Part shown: positions 56,710 through 64,000 of the stretch, in pieces
How the letters are laid out: each line of letters begins with the position of its first letter
How positions within the stretch are numbered: position 1 is the first letter of the stretch
DNA from: an uncultured Bacteroidales bacterium
Lineage (GTDB): Bacteria > Bacteroidota > Bacteroidia > Bacteroidales > Muribaculaceae
Assembly: GCA_902760865.1 (NCBI GenBank)
Contig: CACWID010000007.1
Coordinates: 1-64,000, forward strand
Length of the DNA: 64,000 bases
Reading direction: 5' to 3'
Program-made: the position numbers and the translations under genes
The notes under the pieces: model-generated
Seen by the model: the letters and a program-made list of their open reading frames with translations, nothing else
What the model was told of the DNA's origin: nothing
Databases searched by the model: none

Positions 56710-58335
56710 TTACAGACCGATCTTCTTGAAGAAGTCGTTGCCCTTGTTGTCCACCAGGATGAAGGCGGGGAAGTCAACCACGCGGATTTTCCACACGGCC
56801 TCCATGCCCAGCTCGGGATATTCAACACACTCGATACTCTTGATGCTCTCCTGTGACAGGATGGCTGCGGGGCCGCCGATGCTGCCCAGGTAGAAACCGC
56901 CGTGCTTCTTGCAGGCGTCGGTCACTTCCTGGCTGCGGTTGCCCTTGGCAATCATCACCATGCTGCCGCCCAGGCTCTGGAACAGGTCCACATAGGGATC
57001 CATGCGGTTGGCAGTCGTCGGGCCCATCGAGCCGCAAGGCATACCCTTGGGCGTCTTGGCGGGGCCGGCGTAGAGCACGGGGTGGTCCTTGATATACTGG
57101 GGGATACCCTCGCCGCGGTCATAGCGCTCTTTCCACTTGGCGTGGGCGATGTCGCGACCCACAATGATGGTGCCGCTCAGCGAAACGCGGGTCGAAACGG
57201 GATACTTGTCGAGGATGGCGAGCGTCTCGCTCATCGGGCGGTCTAGGTCGATCTTGATGCCGCCGCCCTCGCCGGCCTGACGCAGCTCTTCGGGGATGAG
57301 TTCGGTGGGGTTGTCATCGAGTTTCTCGATCCACACGCCGTCCTTGTTGATCTTTGCCTTGATGTTGCGGTCGGCACTGCAGCTCACGCCCAGGCCGATG
57401 GGGCAAGATGCGCCGTGGCGCGGCAGACGCACAATACGCACGTCGTGGGCCATATACTTGCCGCCAAACTGGGCGCCCAAGCCGATCTTGTAAGCCTCTT
57501 CAAGTACCTGTTTCTCAAGCTCGATGTCGCGGAAGGCGCGGCCCGTCTCGTCACCCGTAGTGGGCAGGTTGTCATAGTAGTGGGTCGAGGCCAACTTCAC
57601 CGTGAGCAGGTTCTTCTCGGCACTGGTTCCGCCGATGACGAAGGCGATGTGATAGGGCGGGCAGGCTGCCGTGCCCAGGGTGCGCATCTTGTCCACCAGG
57701 AAGGGCACCAGCGTGCCGGGGTTCAGAACGGCCTTGGTCATCTGGTACAGGTAGGTCTTGTTGGCGCTGCCGCCACCCTTGGTGACGCACAGGAAGTGGT
57801 ATTCCATGCCCTCGGTGCACTCCAGGTCAATCTGGGCGGGCAGGTTGCAGCGGGTGTTCACCTCCTCATACATGCTCAGGGGGGCATTCTGCGAGTAGCG
57901 CAGGTTCTCCTGGGTGTAGGTGTTATAGACGCCGCGCGCCAGGGCCTCCTCGTCACAGAAGCCGGTCCACACCTGCTGGCCCTTCTCGCCGTGGATGATG
58001 GCCGTGCCGGTATCCTGGCACAGCGGGAGCTGACCCTTGGCGGCTACCTCGGCATTGCGCAGGAAGGTCAGTGCCACATACTTGTCGTTGTCGCTGGCCT
58101 CGGGATCGCGCAGGATCTTGGCCACCTGCTCGTTGTGGGAGCGGCGCAGCAGGAAGTTCACGTCGCGGAAGGCCTGCTGGGCCAGCATCGTCAATGCCTC
58201 AGGCTCGATTTTCAGGATGGGTTTACCTTCAAACTCGCCCACTGACACATAGTCGCTGGTGAGTTTGTAGTATTCGGTGTCGTCTTTGCCCAACTGGAAC
58301 ATGGGCGCATAGCGGAATTCGGGATTGTTTGCCAT
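56710..58335 (-). CDS. Fumarate hydratase, class I
   Basis: A 541-residue iron-sulfur fumarase that interconverts fumarate and malate. The N-terminal catalytic domain has [13 protein letters not shown] and a second cysteine in [11 protein letters not shown] in [14 protein letters not shown] is the third cluster ligand region. The C-terminal swivelling domain has the [16 protein letters not shown] and [14 protein letters not shown] motifs. Length and two-domain plan match the oxygen-sensitive FumA/B type expected in an anaerobe, where it serves the fumarate-respiration branch. It has its own promoter. Confidence 0.95.
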   Translation of the reverse strand: MANNPEFRYAPMFQLGKDDTEYYKLTSDYVSVGEFEGKPILKIEPEALTMLAQQAFRDVNFLLRRSHNEQVAKILRDPEASDNDKYVALTFLRNAEVAAKGQLPLCQDTGTAIIHGEKGQQVWTGFCDEEALARGVYNTYTQENLRYSQNAPLSMYEEVNTRCNLPAQIDLECTEGMEYHFLCVTKGGGSANKTYLYQMTKAVLNPGTLVPFLVDKMRTLGTAACPPYHIAFVIGGTSAEKNLLTVKLASTHYYDNLPTTGDETGRAFRDIELEKQVLEEAYKIGLGAQFGGKYMAHDVRIVRLPRHGASCPIGLGVSCSADRNIKAKINKDGVWIEKLDDNPTELIPEELRQAGEGGGIKIDLDRPMSETLAILDKYPVSTRVSLSGTIIVGRDIAHAKWKERYDRGEGIPQYIKDHPVLYAGPAKTPKGMPCGSMGPTTANRMDPYVDLFQSLGGSMVMIAKGNRSQEVTDACKKHGGFYLGSIGGPAAILSQESIKSIECVEYPELGMEAVWKIRVVDFPAFILVDNKGNDFFKKIGL

Positions 58336-58391
58336 AAATACTCGTATTTAATTGATTGTAGATGTTGAACTCGATTTTTTCGTTTACTGCG

Positions 58392-58424
58392 GCAAAGGTA
58401 GCCATAATTCTTCAGAAATCCAAA
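58392..58424 (-). promoter_or_regulatory. Bacteroidota-type promoter for fumarase
   Basis: Minus strand: TTTG (58424-58421), 20-bp spacer, TACCTTTGC (58400-58392). Confidence 0.85.
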
Positions 58425-58457
58425 ACGGGACACAGGGACGGCTCTTTTGTCCCATTT

Positions 58458-59138
58458 TCACCCCTCGGTGACGTCGTCAAAGCCCAGACGCTTGAAGTCG
58501 TCGGGTAGGGGGGCGGTGATGTCGATTTCCTTGCCGCTGACGGGGTGGGTGAAGCGGATGCGGTGGGCCTGCAGCGAGATGCCGCCGTCGGGATTGCTGC
58601 GAGGCGCCCCGTACTTGAGGTCGCCCTTGATGGGGCAGCCGATGGCCGACAACTGGGCCCTGATCTGGTGCTTGCGGCCGGTGATGAGGTCCACCTCGAG
58701 CAGCCAATAGCGCTGGCTGGCGGCGATGACGCGATAGTTGAGCACAGCCTTCTGGTGTCCCTCGCGTGGAACGATGCTCACGTGGGTCTTGTTGTTGCTT
58801 TCCACGTTCTTCAGGTAGTGGGTCAGGGTGTCGGCGTCTTTTGGCGGCTGGTTGCCGACCACGGCCCAATAGGTCTTGTGCACCTCGCCCTTGCGGAACA
58901 GCTCGTTCATCCGCGACAGGCCCTTGCTGGTCTTGGCCATCACCACCAGGCCGCACGTCGGGCGGTCGATGCGGTGGGTCACGCCCAGGAAGACGTTGCC
59001 CGGCTTGTCATATTTCTCCTTGATCCAGGCCTTTACGCTGTCGATGAGCGTGGGGTCGCCCGTGCGGTCACCCTGAACCAGTTCGCCAGCCTGTTTGTTG
59101 ACGATGATGATATGGTTGTCGTCATACACTACTTCCAT
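58458..59138 (-). CDS. RluA-family pseudouridine synthase
   Basis: A 226-residue pseudouridine synthase that isomerises uridines in rRNA or tRNA. The catalytic Asp is in THRIDRPTCGLVVMAK; GRKHQIRAQLSAIGCPIKGD and the C-terminal LQAHRIRFTHPVSG are the other family motifs. There is no S4 domain, so it is the short RluA/TruC-like form; the target base is unknown. A -7-like TAACTTTGC (minus, 59183-59175) lies about 36 bp upstream. Confidence 0.93.
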   Translation of the reverse strand: MEVVYDDNHIIIVNKQAGELVQGDRTGDPTLIDSVKAWIKEKYDKPGNVFLGVTHRIDRPTCGLVVMAKTSKGLSRMNELFRKGEVHKTYWAVVGNQPPKDADTLTHYLKNVESNNKTHVSIVPREGHQKAVLNYRVIAASQRYWLLEVDLITGRKHQIRAQLSAIGCPIKGDLKYGAPRSNPDGGISLQAHRIRFTHPVSGKEIDITAPLPDDFKRLGFDDVTEG

Positions 59139-59721
59139 GTCTGTCGGGCCGCGCCGTTAATGGATTGCGGCACTGCAAAGTTACATTCTTTCCGGCAATC
59201 CATCGGCCGATGAGCGCAAAAATCTTACCCTTATCGATGAATTTCTGTCCCTGGAAACCTCGCGATATCGTCGATTTTGCCATGATTAACGGTCAAGAGC
59301 GGCTAAAATCCGTTCGCGCTGCATTTAATGTGCTGTAAATCAATTCTTTGGCTTGTGTTTTCGTTGAATTGTTTTAGGTTATGATAGTTAATCTCTTGAT
59401 TTCAAATATGTTACATGATTCATACAAGCACTATGATAAAAAAAAAGAAAAACTTTTTGACAAATTTACATTATTTATAAAAAAAATCACTAATTTTGCA
59501 AGCCTGTCTTTTATAGATGTGGAGTTAAGAAACAAGTGAAACTGTAGATTGGCGATCCCTTAGTGTGCGGATTGTGGATAAAGGTCTGCCTAGGCCTGAA
59601 ATGTTGGGGTTTCGGGCCCTGAGAAAGTTTTGTGTTTTGAAGCCGAATGGAAGTAGAAGACGGTACCACAAATAAAGTAAACTTATAAAACATTAATAAT
59701 TAATTAATTAAACTAAAATTT
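59139..59721. other. Gene-free region with susC promoter and leader hairpin
   Basis: No ORF looks coding. TAATTTTGC at 59491-59499 is the best -7 element for susC, implying a leader of about 215 nt. Within it GGCCTGAAA (59593-59601) pairs with TTTCGGGCC (59610-59618), nine pairs including one G-U, with an 8-nt G-rich loop (TGTTGGGG). TTAATTAATTAATTAA-like sequence precedes the ATG. Confidence 0.6.
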
Positions 59722-62700
59722 ATGAGTCTAAAACATTTACTCTTGTTCCTTGTCATGGCACTTGCCACGCTTGGTGTTACCGCCCAAGTCAGTGGTACGG
59801 TGTATGATGAGAACAATGAACCGGTCATCGGTGCATCAGTCGTTCAGCAGAGCAATCCCAAGAACGGCGTGGCTACCGACTTTGACGGTCATTTCACATT
59901 GAATGTGCCATCCGGCACTAAGATTAAAGTCACCTATGTGGGTTATGAGGACGCCGTTCTCGAAGGTAAAAACGGCATGAAGATCATCATGAAGCCCAAA
60001 GGTGAGATGCTTAACGAAGTCGTCGTTACCGGTTACCAGAAGGTGGATAAGCGACTCTTCACCGGTGCTACCCAGAGCGTGGACGCTGAGAAGACCAAGC
60101 TCTCGGGTGTGGCCGATGTGAGCCGTGGCCTCGAGGGCCGTGTTTCGGGTGTGCAAGTGCAGAACGTGTCAGGTACCTTCGGTACTGCCCCCAAGATCCG
60201 CGTCCGCGGTGCTACCTCTATCTATGGTAGCTCCAAGCCCCTGTGGGTTGTGGACGGTGTAATCCTGGAGGACAACGTGGACATCAGCGCCGATGATCTG
60301 TCATCGGGTGACGCTACCACGCTGATTGCTTCGGCCGTTGCCGGTCTGAACGCCGACGATATCGAGAGCTTCCAGATTCTGAAGGACGGTTCCGCAACCT
60401 CGATCTATGGTGCCAAGGCTAACGCCGGTGTGATCGTTATCACCACCAAGACCGGTCGCAAGGGATCGACCTCGATCAACTACACGGGTGAGTTTACCTA
60501 TCGTCTGAAACCCAACTACCGTGACTTCAACATCTGCAACTCTCAGGAGCAGATGAGTATCTTGCGCGAGATGGAGCAGAAGGGATGGCTCGAGTATGCC
60601 AACCTGGTGAACAGCACCACCTCCGGTATCTATGGTCAGATGTACACCCTGATGGACACCTATGACCCGACTACCGGTACCTATGGCCTGCCCAACACAC
60701 AGAACGCACGCAACCAGTACCTCCGCGAGGCCGAGCTCCGCAACACCGACTGGTTCGACCTGCTGTTCAACAACAACATCATGCAGAACCACGCCGTGAG
60801 CGTGTCGGGCGGTACCGACAAGGGCTCGTTCTACACCTCGATGTCGGTAATGACCGACCCGGGATGGTACAAGAGCAGCCGTGTTGAGCGCTACACCTTC
60901 AACGCCAACGCCATTTACAACCTGACCGACCACATCAAGATTAAGCTTCTGAACAGCAACAGCTACCGTGACCAGAAGGCTCCCGGTACCCTGAGCCAGA
61001 ACGTCGACGTGGTTTACGGTGAGGTAAAGCGTGACTTTGATATCAACCCCTATAGCTTCGCGCTGAACACTGCACGTACCCTTGACCCCAACAGGCGTTA
61101 TGTGCGCAACTACACCCAGTTCAACATCTTTGACGAGTTGGAGTCCAACTACATCGATGTTGAGGTGACCGACCTCAAGTTCCAGGGTGAGCTCTCAATC
61201 AAGCCCATCATCAAGCAGGACCAGTCGCTGGAGTTCATCCTCCTCGGCTCGATGCGTTCAGTGAACTCTGAGCAGAACCACTACGTCCTCGAGAGAAGTA
61301 ACCAGGCCAACGCCTACCGCGCCGGTATCATCCCCGAGAACGCCATCATCCGTTCGTCCAATACCTACCTCTATACCGATATCGACGTGCCCAACGCACT
61401 GCCCGAGAGTGTTATGGAGGAAGGTGGTATGCTCTTCTTCTCCAAGAACAGCCTGAAGACCTTCGACTTCCGCTTGACCGGTCAGTATCAGAAGGAATTC
61501 AACAACGGACAGCACCTCATCAACCTCTATGCAGGTATGGAGGCCAGCCGCGTTGACCGCTTCTATCAGTCCTTCGAGGCTTGGGGCGTTGTTTATGACA
61601 ACGGTAACCTGCCCGCCCTGAACTACAAGCTCTTCAAGCAGATGCAGGAGGAGAACGGTGCCTACTACAGCGTGGGTAACACCCGCCGCCGCAATATGGC
61701 CTACTTCGCCAACGCCAACTATGCATTGCTTGGCCGCTATGTATTGAACGGAACCGTACGCTATGAGGGTTCTAACCTCATGGGTAAGACCGACCAGAGC
61801 CGTTGGCTCCCCACCTGGAACGTATCGGCTGCATGGAACCTCTATGACGAGCCCTTCTTCCAGAATATGTCCCTCTATCAGAAGGGAACCCTTTCCTACG
61901 CTAAGCTGCGTCTGAGCTACTCGCTGACCGGTGAGAGCGGCCCCTCGGGCTATGCCAATGCCGAGGCCCTCTATTATCCCACCCGTCCCTGGCGTCAGGA
62001 GATTGCTGCCTATGAGACCGGTCTGTATCTGGCTGGTCTGGGCAACAGCGAGCTCACCTATGAGAAGAAGCATGAGTTCGACCTTGGTGTCGACCTCGGT
62101 TTCCTCTGGAACCGCTTCAACCTCGTGTTCGACTGGTACTTCCGTAACAACTATGACCTGATTGGTCTGATCCGCACCCAGGGTGTCGGTGGTATCACCT
62201 CTAAGTATGGTAACGTGGCCGAGATGAAGTCGCATGGTGTCGAGTTCACCATCTCGTCTCGCAACATCGAGCCCAAGCGCCCCGGTGGCTTCGGTTGGAG
62301 CACCGACCTTACGTTCTCCTATGCCGTGACCGAGATCAGCAAGTTGCAGTCTCGTTCGCGTGTCATCGACCTGGTAACCGGTGGTGGTTTCCCCTTGGAG
62401 GGCTATCCCCATCGTGCCATCTTCTCGATTCCCTTCGCTGGTCTCGACAGCCACGGTCTGCCCCTGGTTTATGACGAGTCTGGTAGCATCTCTAACGTGG
62501 GTGTAAACTTCCAGGAGTATGAGCTGCTCGACTTCCTCAAGTATGAGGGCCCGGTTGATCCTCCCTACACTGGTGGTTTCGGCAACATGTTTGACTTCAA
62601 GGGATTCCACCTGAACGTCTTCATGACCTACTCGTTTGGCAACAAGCTCCGTCTGGATCCTGTCTTCGGTGCTGGTTACAGCGACCTGACCTCCTTCACC

Positions 62701-63075
62701 AAGGACTTCAAGAACCGCTGGGCTCTGCCCGGTGACGAGGCAGTGACCGACATTCCCGCTATTGCCTCACGCCGTCAGGTTTACTCCAACGACTACCTGA
62801 GCATGGCTTACAATGCCTACAACTACAGCACGGTGCGCCTGGCCAAGGGCGACTTCATCCGTCTGAAAGAGGTTTCTCTGACCTACGACCTGCCCAAGAG
62901 CCTGATTTCTCACCTGCGCCTGAACACCGCTTCTGTCAAGTTTGCAGCTACCAACATCTGCCTGCTCTACGCCGACAAGAAGCTCAACGGCCAGGATCCT
63001 GAGTTCTTCAACAGTGGTGGTGTGGCTTCGCCTAACCCCAAACAGTTCACCCTCACCGTGCGTCTGGGTATGTAA
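59722..63075 (+). CDS. SusC/RagA-type TonB-linked outer membrane transporter
   Basis: A 1117-residue TonB-dependent receptor that imports glycans (or peptides) captured by its SusD partner. Signal peptide: MSLKHLLLFLVMALATLGVTA. Residues of about 22-100 are a carboxypeptidase-like regulatory domain (VSGTVYDENNEPVIGASV, DFDGHFTLNVPSG). The plug follows (NEVVVTGYQKVDKRL, IRVRGATSIYGSSKPLWVVDG, ILKDGSATSIYGAKANAG), then a 22-strand barrel ending in the aromatic-like SPNPKQFTLTVRLGM. The substrate is not predictable. It is transcribed from its own promoter with a long structured leader; susD follows 38 bp downstream. Confidence 0.96.
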   Translation: MSLKHLLLFLVMALATLGVTAQVSGTVYDENNEPVIGASVVQQSNPKNGVATDFDGHFTLNVPSGTKIKVTYVGYEDAVLEGKNGMKIIMKPKGEMLNEVVVTGYQKVDKRLFTGATQSVDAEKTKLSGVADVSRGLEGRVSGVQVQNVSGTFGTAPKIRVRGATSIYGSSKPLWVVDGVILEDNVDISADDLSSGDATTLIASAVAGLNADDIESFQILKDGSATSIYGAKANAGVIVITTKTGRKGSTSINYTGEFTYRLKPNYRDFNICNSQEQMSILREMEQKGWLEYANLVNSTTSGIYGQMYTLMDTYDPTTGTYGLPNTQNARNQYLREAELRNTDWFDLLFNNNIMQNHAVSVSGGTDKGSFYTSMSVMTDPGWYKSSRVERYTFNANAIYNLTDHIKIKLLNSNSYRDQKAPGTLSQNVDVVYGEVKRDFDINPYSFALNTARTLDPNRRYVRNYTQFNIFDELESNYIDVEVTDLKFQGELSIKPIIKQDQSLEFILLGSMRSVNSEQNHYVLERSNQANAYRAGIIPENAIIRSSNTYLYTDIDVPNALPESVMEEGGMLFFSKNSLKTFDFRLTGQYQKEFNNGQHLINLYAGMEASRVDRFYQSFEAWGVVYDNGNLPALNYKLFKQMQEENGAYYSVGNTRRRNMAYFANANYALLGRYVLNGTVRYEGSNLMGKTDQSRWLPTWNVSAAWNLYDEPFFQNMSLYQKGTLSYAKLRLSYSLTGESGPSGYANAEALYYPTRPWRQEIAAYETGLYLAGLGNSELTYEKKHEFDLGVDLGFLWNRFNLVFDWYFRNNYDLIGLIRTQGVGGITSKYGNVAEMKSHGVEFTISSRNIEPKRPGGFGWSTDLTFSYAVTEISKLQSRSRVIDLVTGGGFPLEGYPHRAIFSIPFAGLDSHGLPLVYDESGSISNVGVNFQEYELLDFLKYEGPVDPPYTGGFGNMFDFKGFHLNVFMTYSFGNKLRLDPVFGAGYSDLTSFTKDFKNRWALPGDEAVTDIPAIASRRQVYSNDYLSMAYNAYNYSTVRLAKGDFIRLKEVSLTYDLPKSLISHLRLNTASVKFAATNICLLYADKKLNGQDPEFFNSGGVASPNPKQFTLTVRLGM

Positions 63076-63113
63076 TGTCAGTTGTTACACATTATATATA
63101 ATATATAAAGATC

Positions 63114-64000
63114 ATGAAATTACGATATAAAATATTGTTTATTGCCGTAGCGCTGATCGGTTTGAGCTCATGCAAGGACTTTCTTGACACGGTTCCCGAT
63201 ACCCGCGTTTACCTGGTGAACCTGGATCAGCTCTCTGAGTTGCTCGTGTCAGGTTACATGGATTCGAACTATGCCCTCGTCGGTGAGTTGTCCAGCGACA
63301 ACGTGATCGACAACAATTCACCCAGTGACGACGGTGTTCGTTACCACCTTAGCTTCTACAGCCAGGCCGACGAGCAGGTCTATGCCTGGGAAGATGTGGA
63401 TCTTGATATCTCGAGTTCTGACACTCCCTCTGGCGTGTGGAGCGGTTGCTATGGCGCTATCGCCATCGCCAACGCCGTTCTCGAGAAGACCGACGAGTTT
63501 GAGTCTACCGGCATGATCGAGGGTGAGCCCATCACCCCCACCGACCAGGCCCGCATCAATGCCATCAAGGGTGAGGCCTACATGATCCGTGCCTATCACC
63601 ACTTCATCCTGGCCCAGATCTTCTGTATGCCTTGGCGTGGTGAGACGCTGAGCGCTTCGCTGCCCGGTATCCCCTATACCACTTCTCCCGAGAAGGAGCT
63701 TGACCCGAAGTACGACCGCGGTACCCTGAAGCAGACCTACGACATGATCGAGGCCGACCTGCTGGAGGGTCTGAAGTATATCACCGACGAGTACTACAAG
63801 GTGCCCAAGAACCACTTCAACGTGGCTTCGTCCAACTCCTTCGCAGCCCGCTTCTATCTGATGAAGCGCGAGTATGATAAGGTGGTTCAATATGCAACCG
63901 CTGCCTTCAAGGGCTCTGACCCCATGACTATGCTGAACGATGGCTGGTGGCAGGACGACTTCTACTACATCAGTGACATCGGCCGCTACTTCACCAGCAT
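63114..64000 (+). CDS. SusD/RagB-type glycan-binding lipoprotein (3' end outside window)
   Basis: The frame opens at ATG 63114 and runs off the window after 295 codons. The lipoprotein signal is MKLRYKILFIAVALIGLSSC (C20 lipidated), then KDFLDTVPDTRVYLVNLDQL, the usual SusD N-terminus (after CKDFLD). INAIKGEAYMIRAYHHFILA is the TPR helix that contacts SusC. Typical members have 500-600 residues, so about half is present. It caps the SusC barrel at the cell surface and captures ligand; its pairing with the upstream SusC is certain from spacing and order. Confidence 0.95.
   Translation, partial: MKLRYKILFIAVALIGLSSCKDFLDTVPDTRVYLVNLDQLSELLVSGYMDSNYALVGELSSDNVIDNNSPSDDGVRYHLSFYSQADEQVYAWEDVDLDISSSDTPSGVWSGCYGAIAIANAVLEKTDEFESTGMIEGEPITPTDQARINAIKGEAYMIRAYHHFILAQIFCMPWRGETLSASLPGIPYTTSPEKELDPKYDRGTLKQTYDMIEADLLEGLKYITDEYYKVPKNHFNVASSNSFAARFYLMKREYDKVVQYATAAFKGSDPMTMLNDGWWQDDFYYISDIGRYFTS

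Noticed and set aside
61258-62610. 450-codon minus-strand ORF opposite susC
   Set aside because: Antisense shadow of the SusC barrel; no start signal or promoter.

Overview
The window comes from a chromosome of a Bacteroidota species, most likely a gut or rumen member of the Bacteroidales (Prevotellaceae/Muribaculaceae-like). Evidence: many genes are preceded by the Bacteroidota promoter (TTTG or TTG, about 19-21 bp, then TAnnTTTGC). There is a SusC/SusD pair, BspA-type surface proteins, a C10 (streptopain-like) protease, a GH29 fucosidase, a Bacteroidota-type omega subunit, a type II pantothenate kinase, class I fumarase and two adjacent deoxynucleoside kinases. Coding DNA is fairly GC-rich, so most genes carry long antisense shadow ORFs.

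Layout. 1-250: tail of a dockerin-tagged protein, then a MITE-like element. 883-6646 (minus): fadD-like acyl-CoA ligase, prfB, argB, asd and an iron-sulfur flavoprotein, with heptamer repeats in the spacers. 6817-16360: housekeeping (recR, miaA, dipeptidyl peptidase, bcp, bamD-rpoZ, patatin-recX-comF, pyrE). 16380-21556: two large secreted dockerin-tagged proteins (GHL10 family and C10 peptidase) facing each other across a palindromic element. 21972-27057: two dNKs, an AT-rich Fic protein, a flavin reductase and a frameshifted glyA. 27058-32551: two BspA-like dockerin-tagged proteins in repeat-rich spacers. 32552-38463: fabG, another dockerin-tagged secreted protein, a fucosidase and a TIR-FGE fusion. 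38909-48259: small lipoproteins, a structured leader with a thioredoxin-fold protein, an operon of acyltransferase, GNAT, GT2, coaW and yqgE, a kinase-only aspartokinase with thrC, and an EamA transporter. 48483-59138: PBP1A, four-helix-bundle protein, folD, priA, GT4, initiator tRNA, fumarase and RluA. 59722-64000: SusC and the start of SusD.

How it fits together. Six exported proteins of unrelated type end in the same two-repeat dockerin-like module, which suggests a common surface assembly or sorting route; no cohesin is visible here. The secreted enzymes (C10 protease, GHL10, GH29 fucosidase) with SusCD suit a glycan- and protein-foraging life. Two possible conflict proteins stand out: an AbiEi-like/Fic fusion and a TIR/FGE-fold fusion. 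The non-coding space is unusual: 7-bp imperfect tandem repeats of differing sequence recur in many spacers, together with GCATCCGC hairpins, two MITE-like elements and a three-hairpin leader at 40056-40150. No rRNA, CRISPR, reverse transcriptase, transposase or integrase gene was seen.
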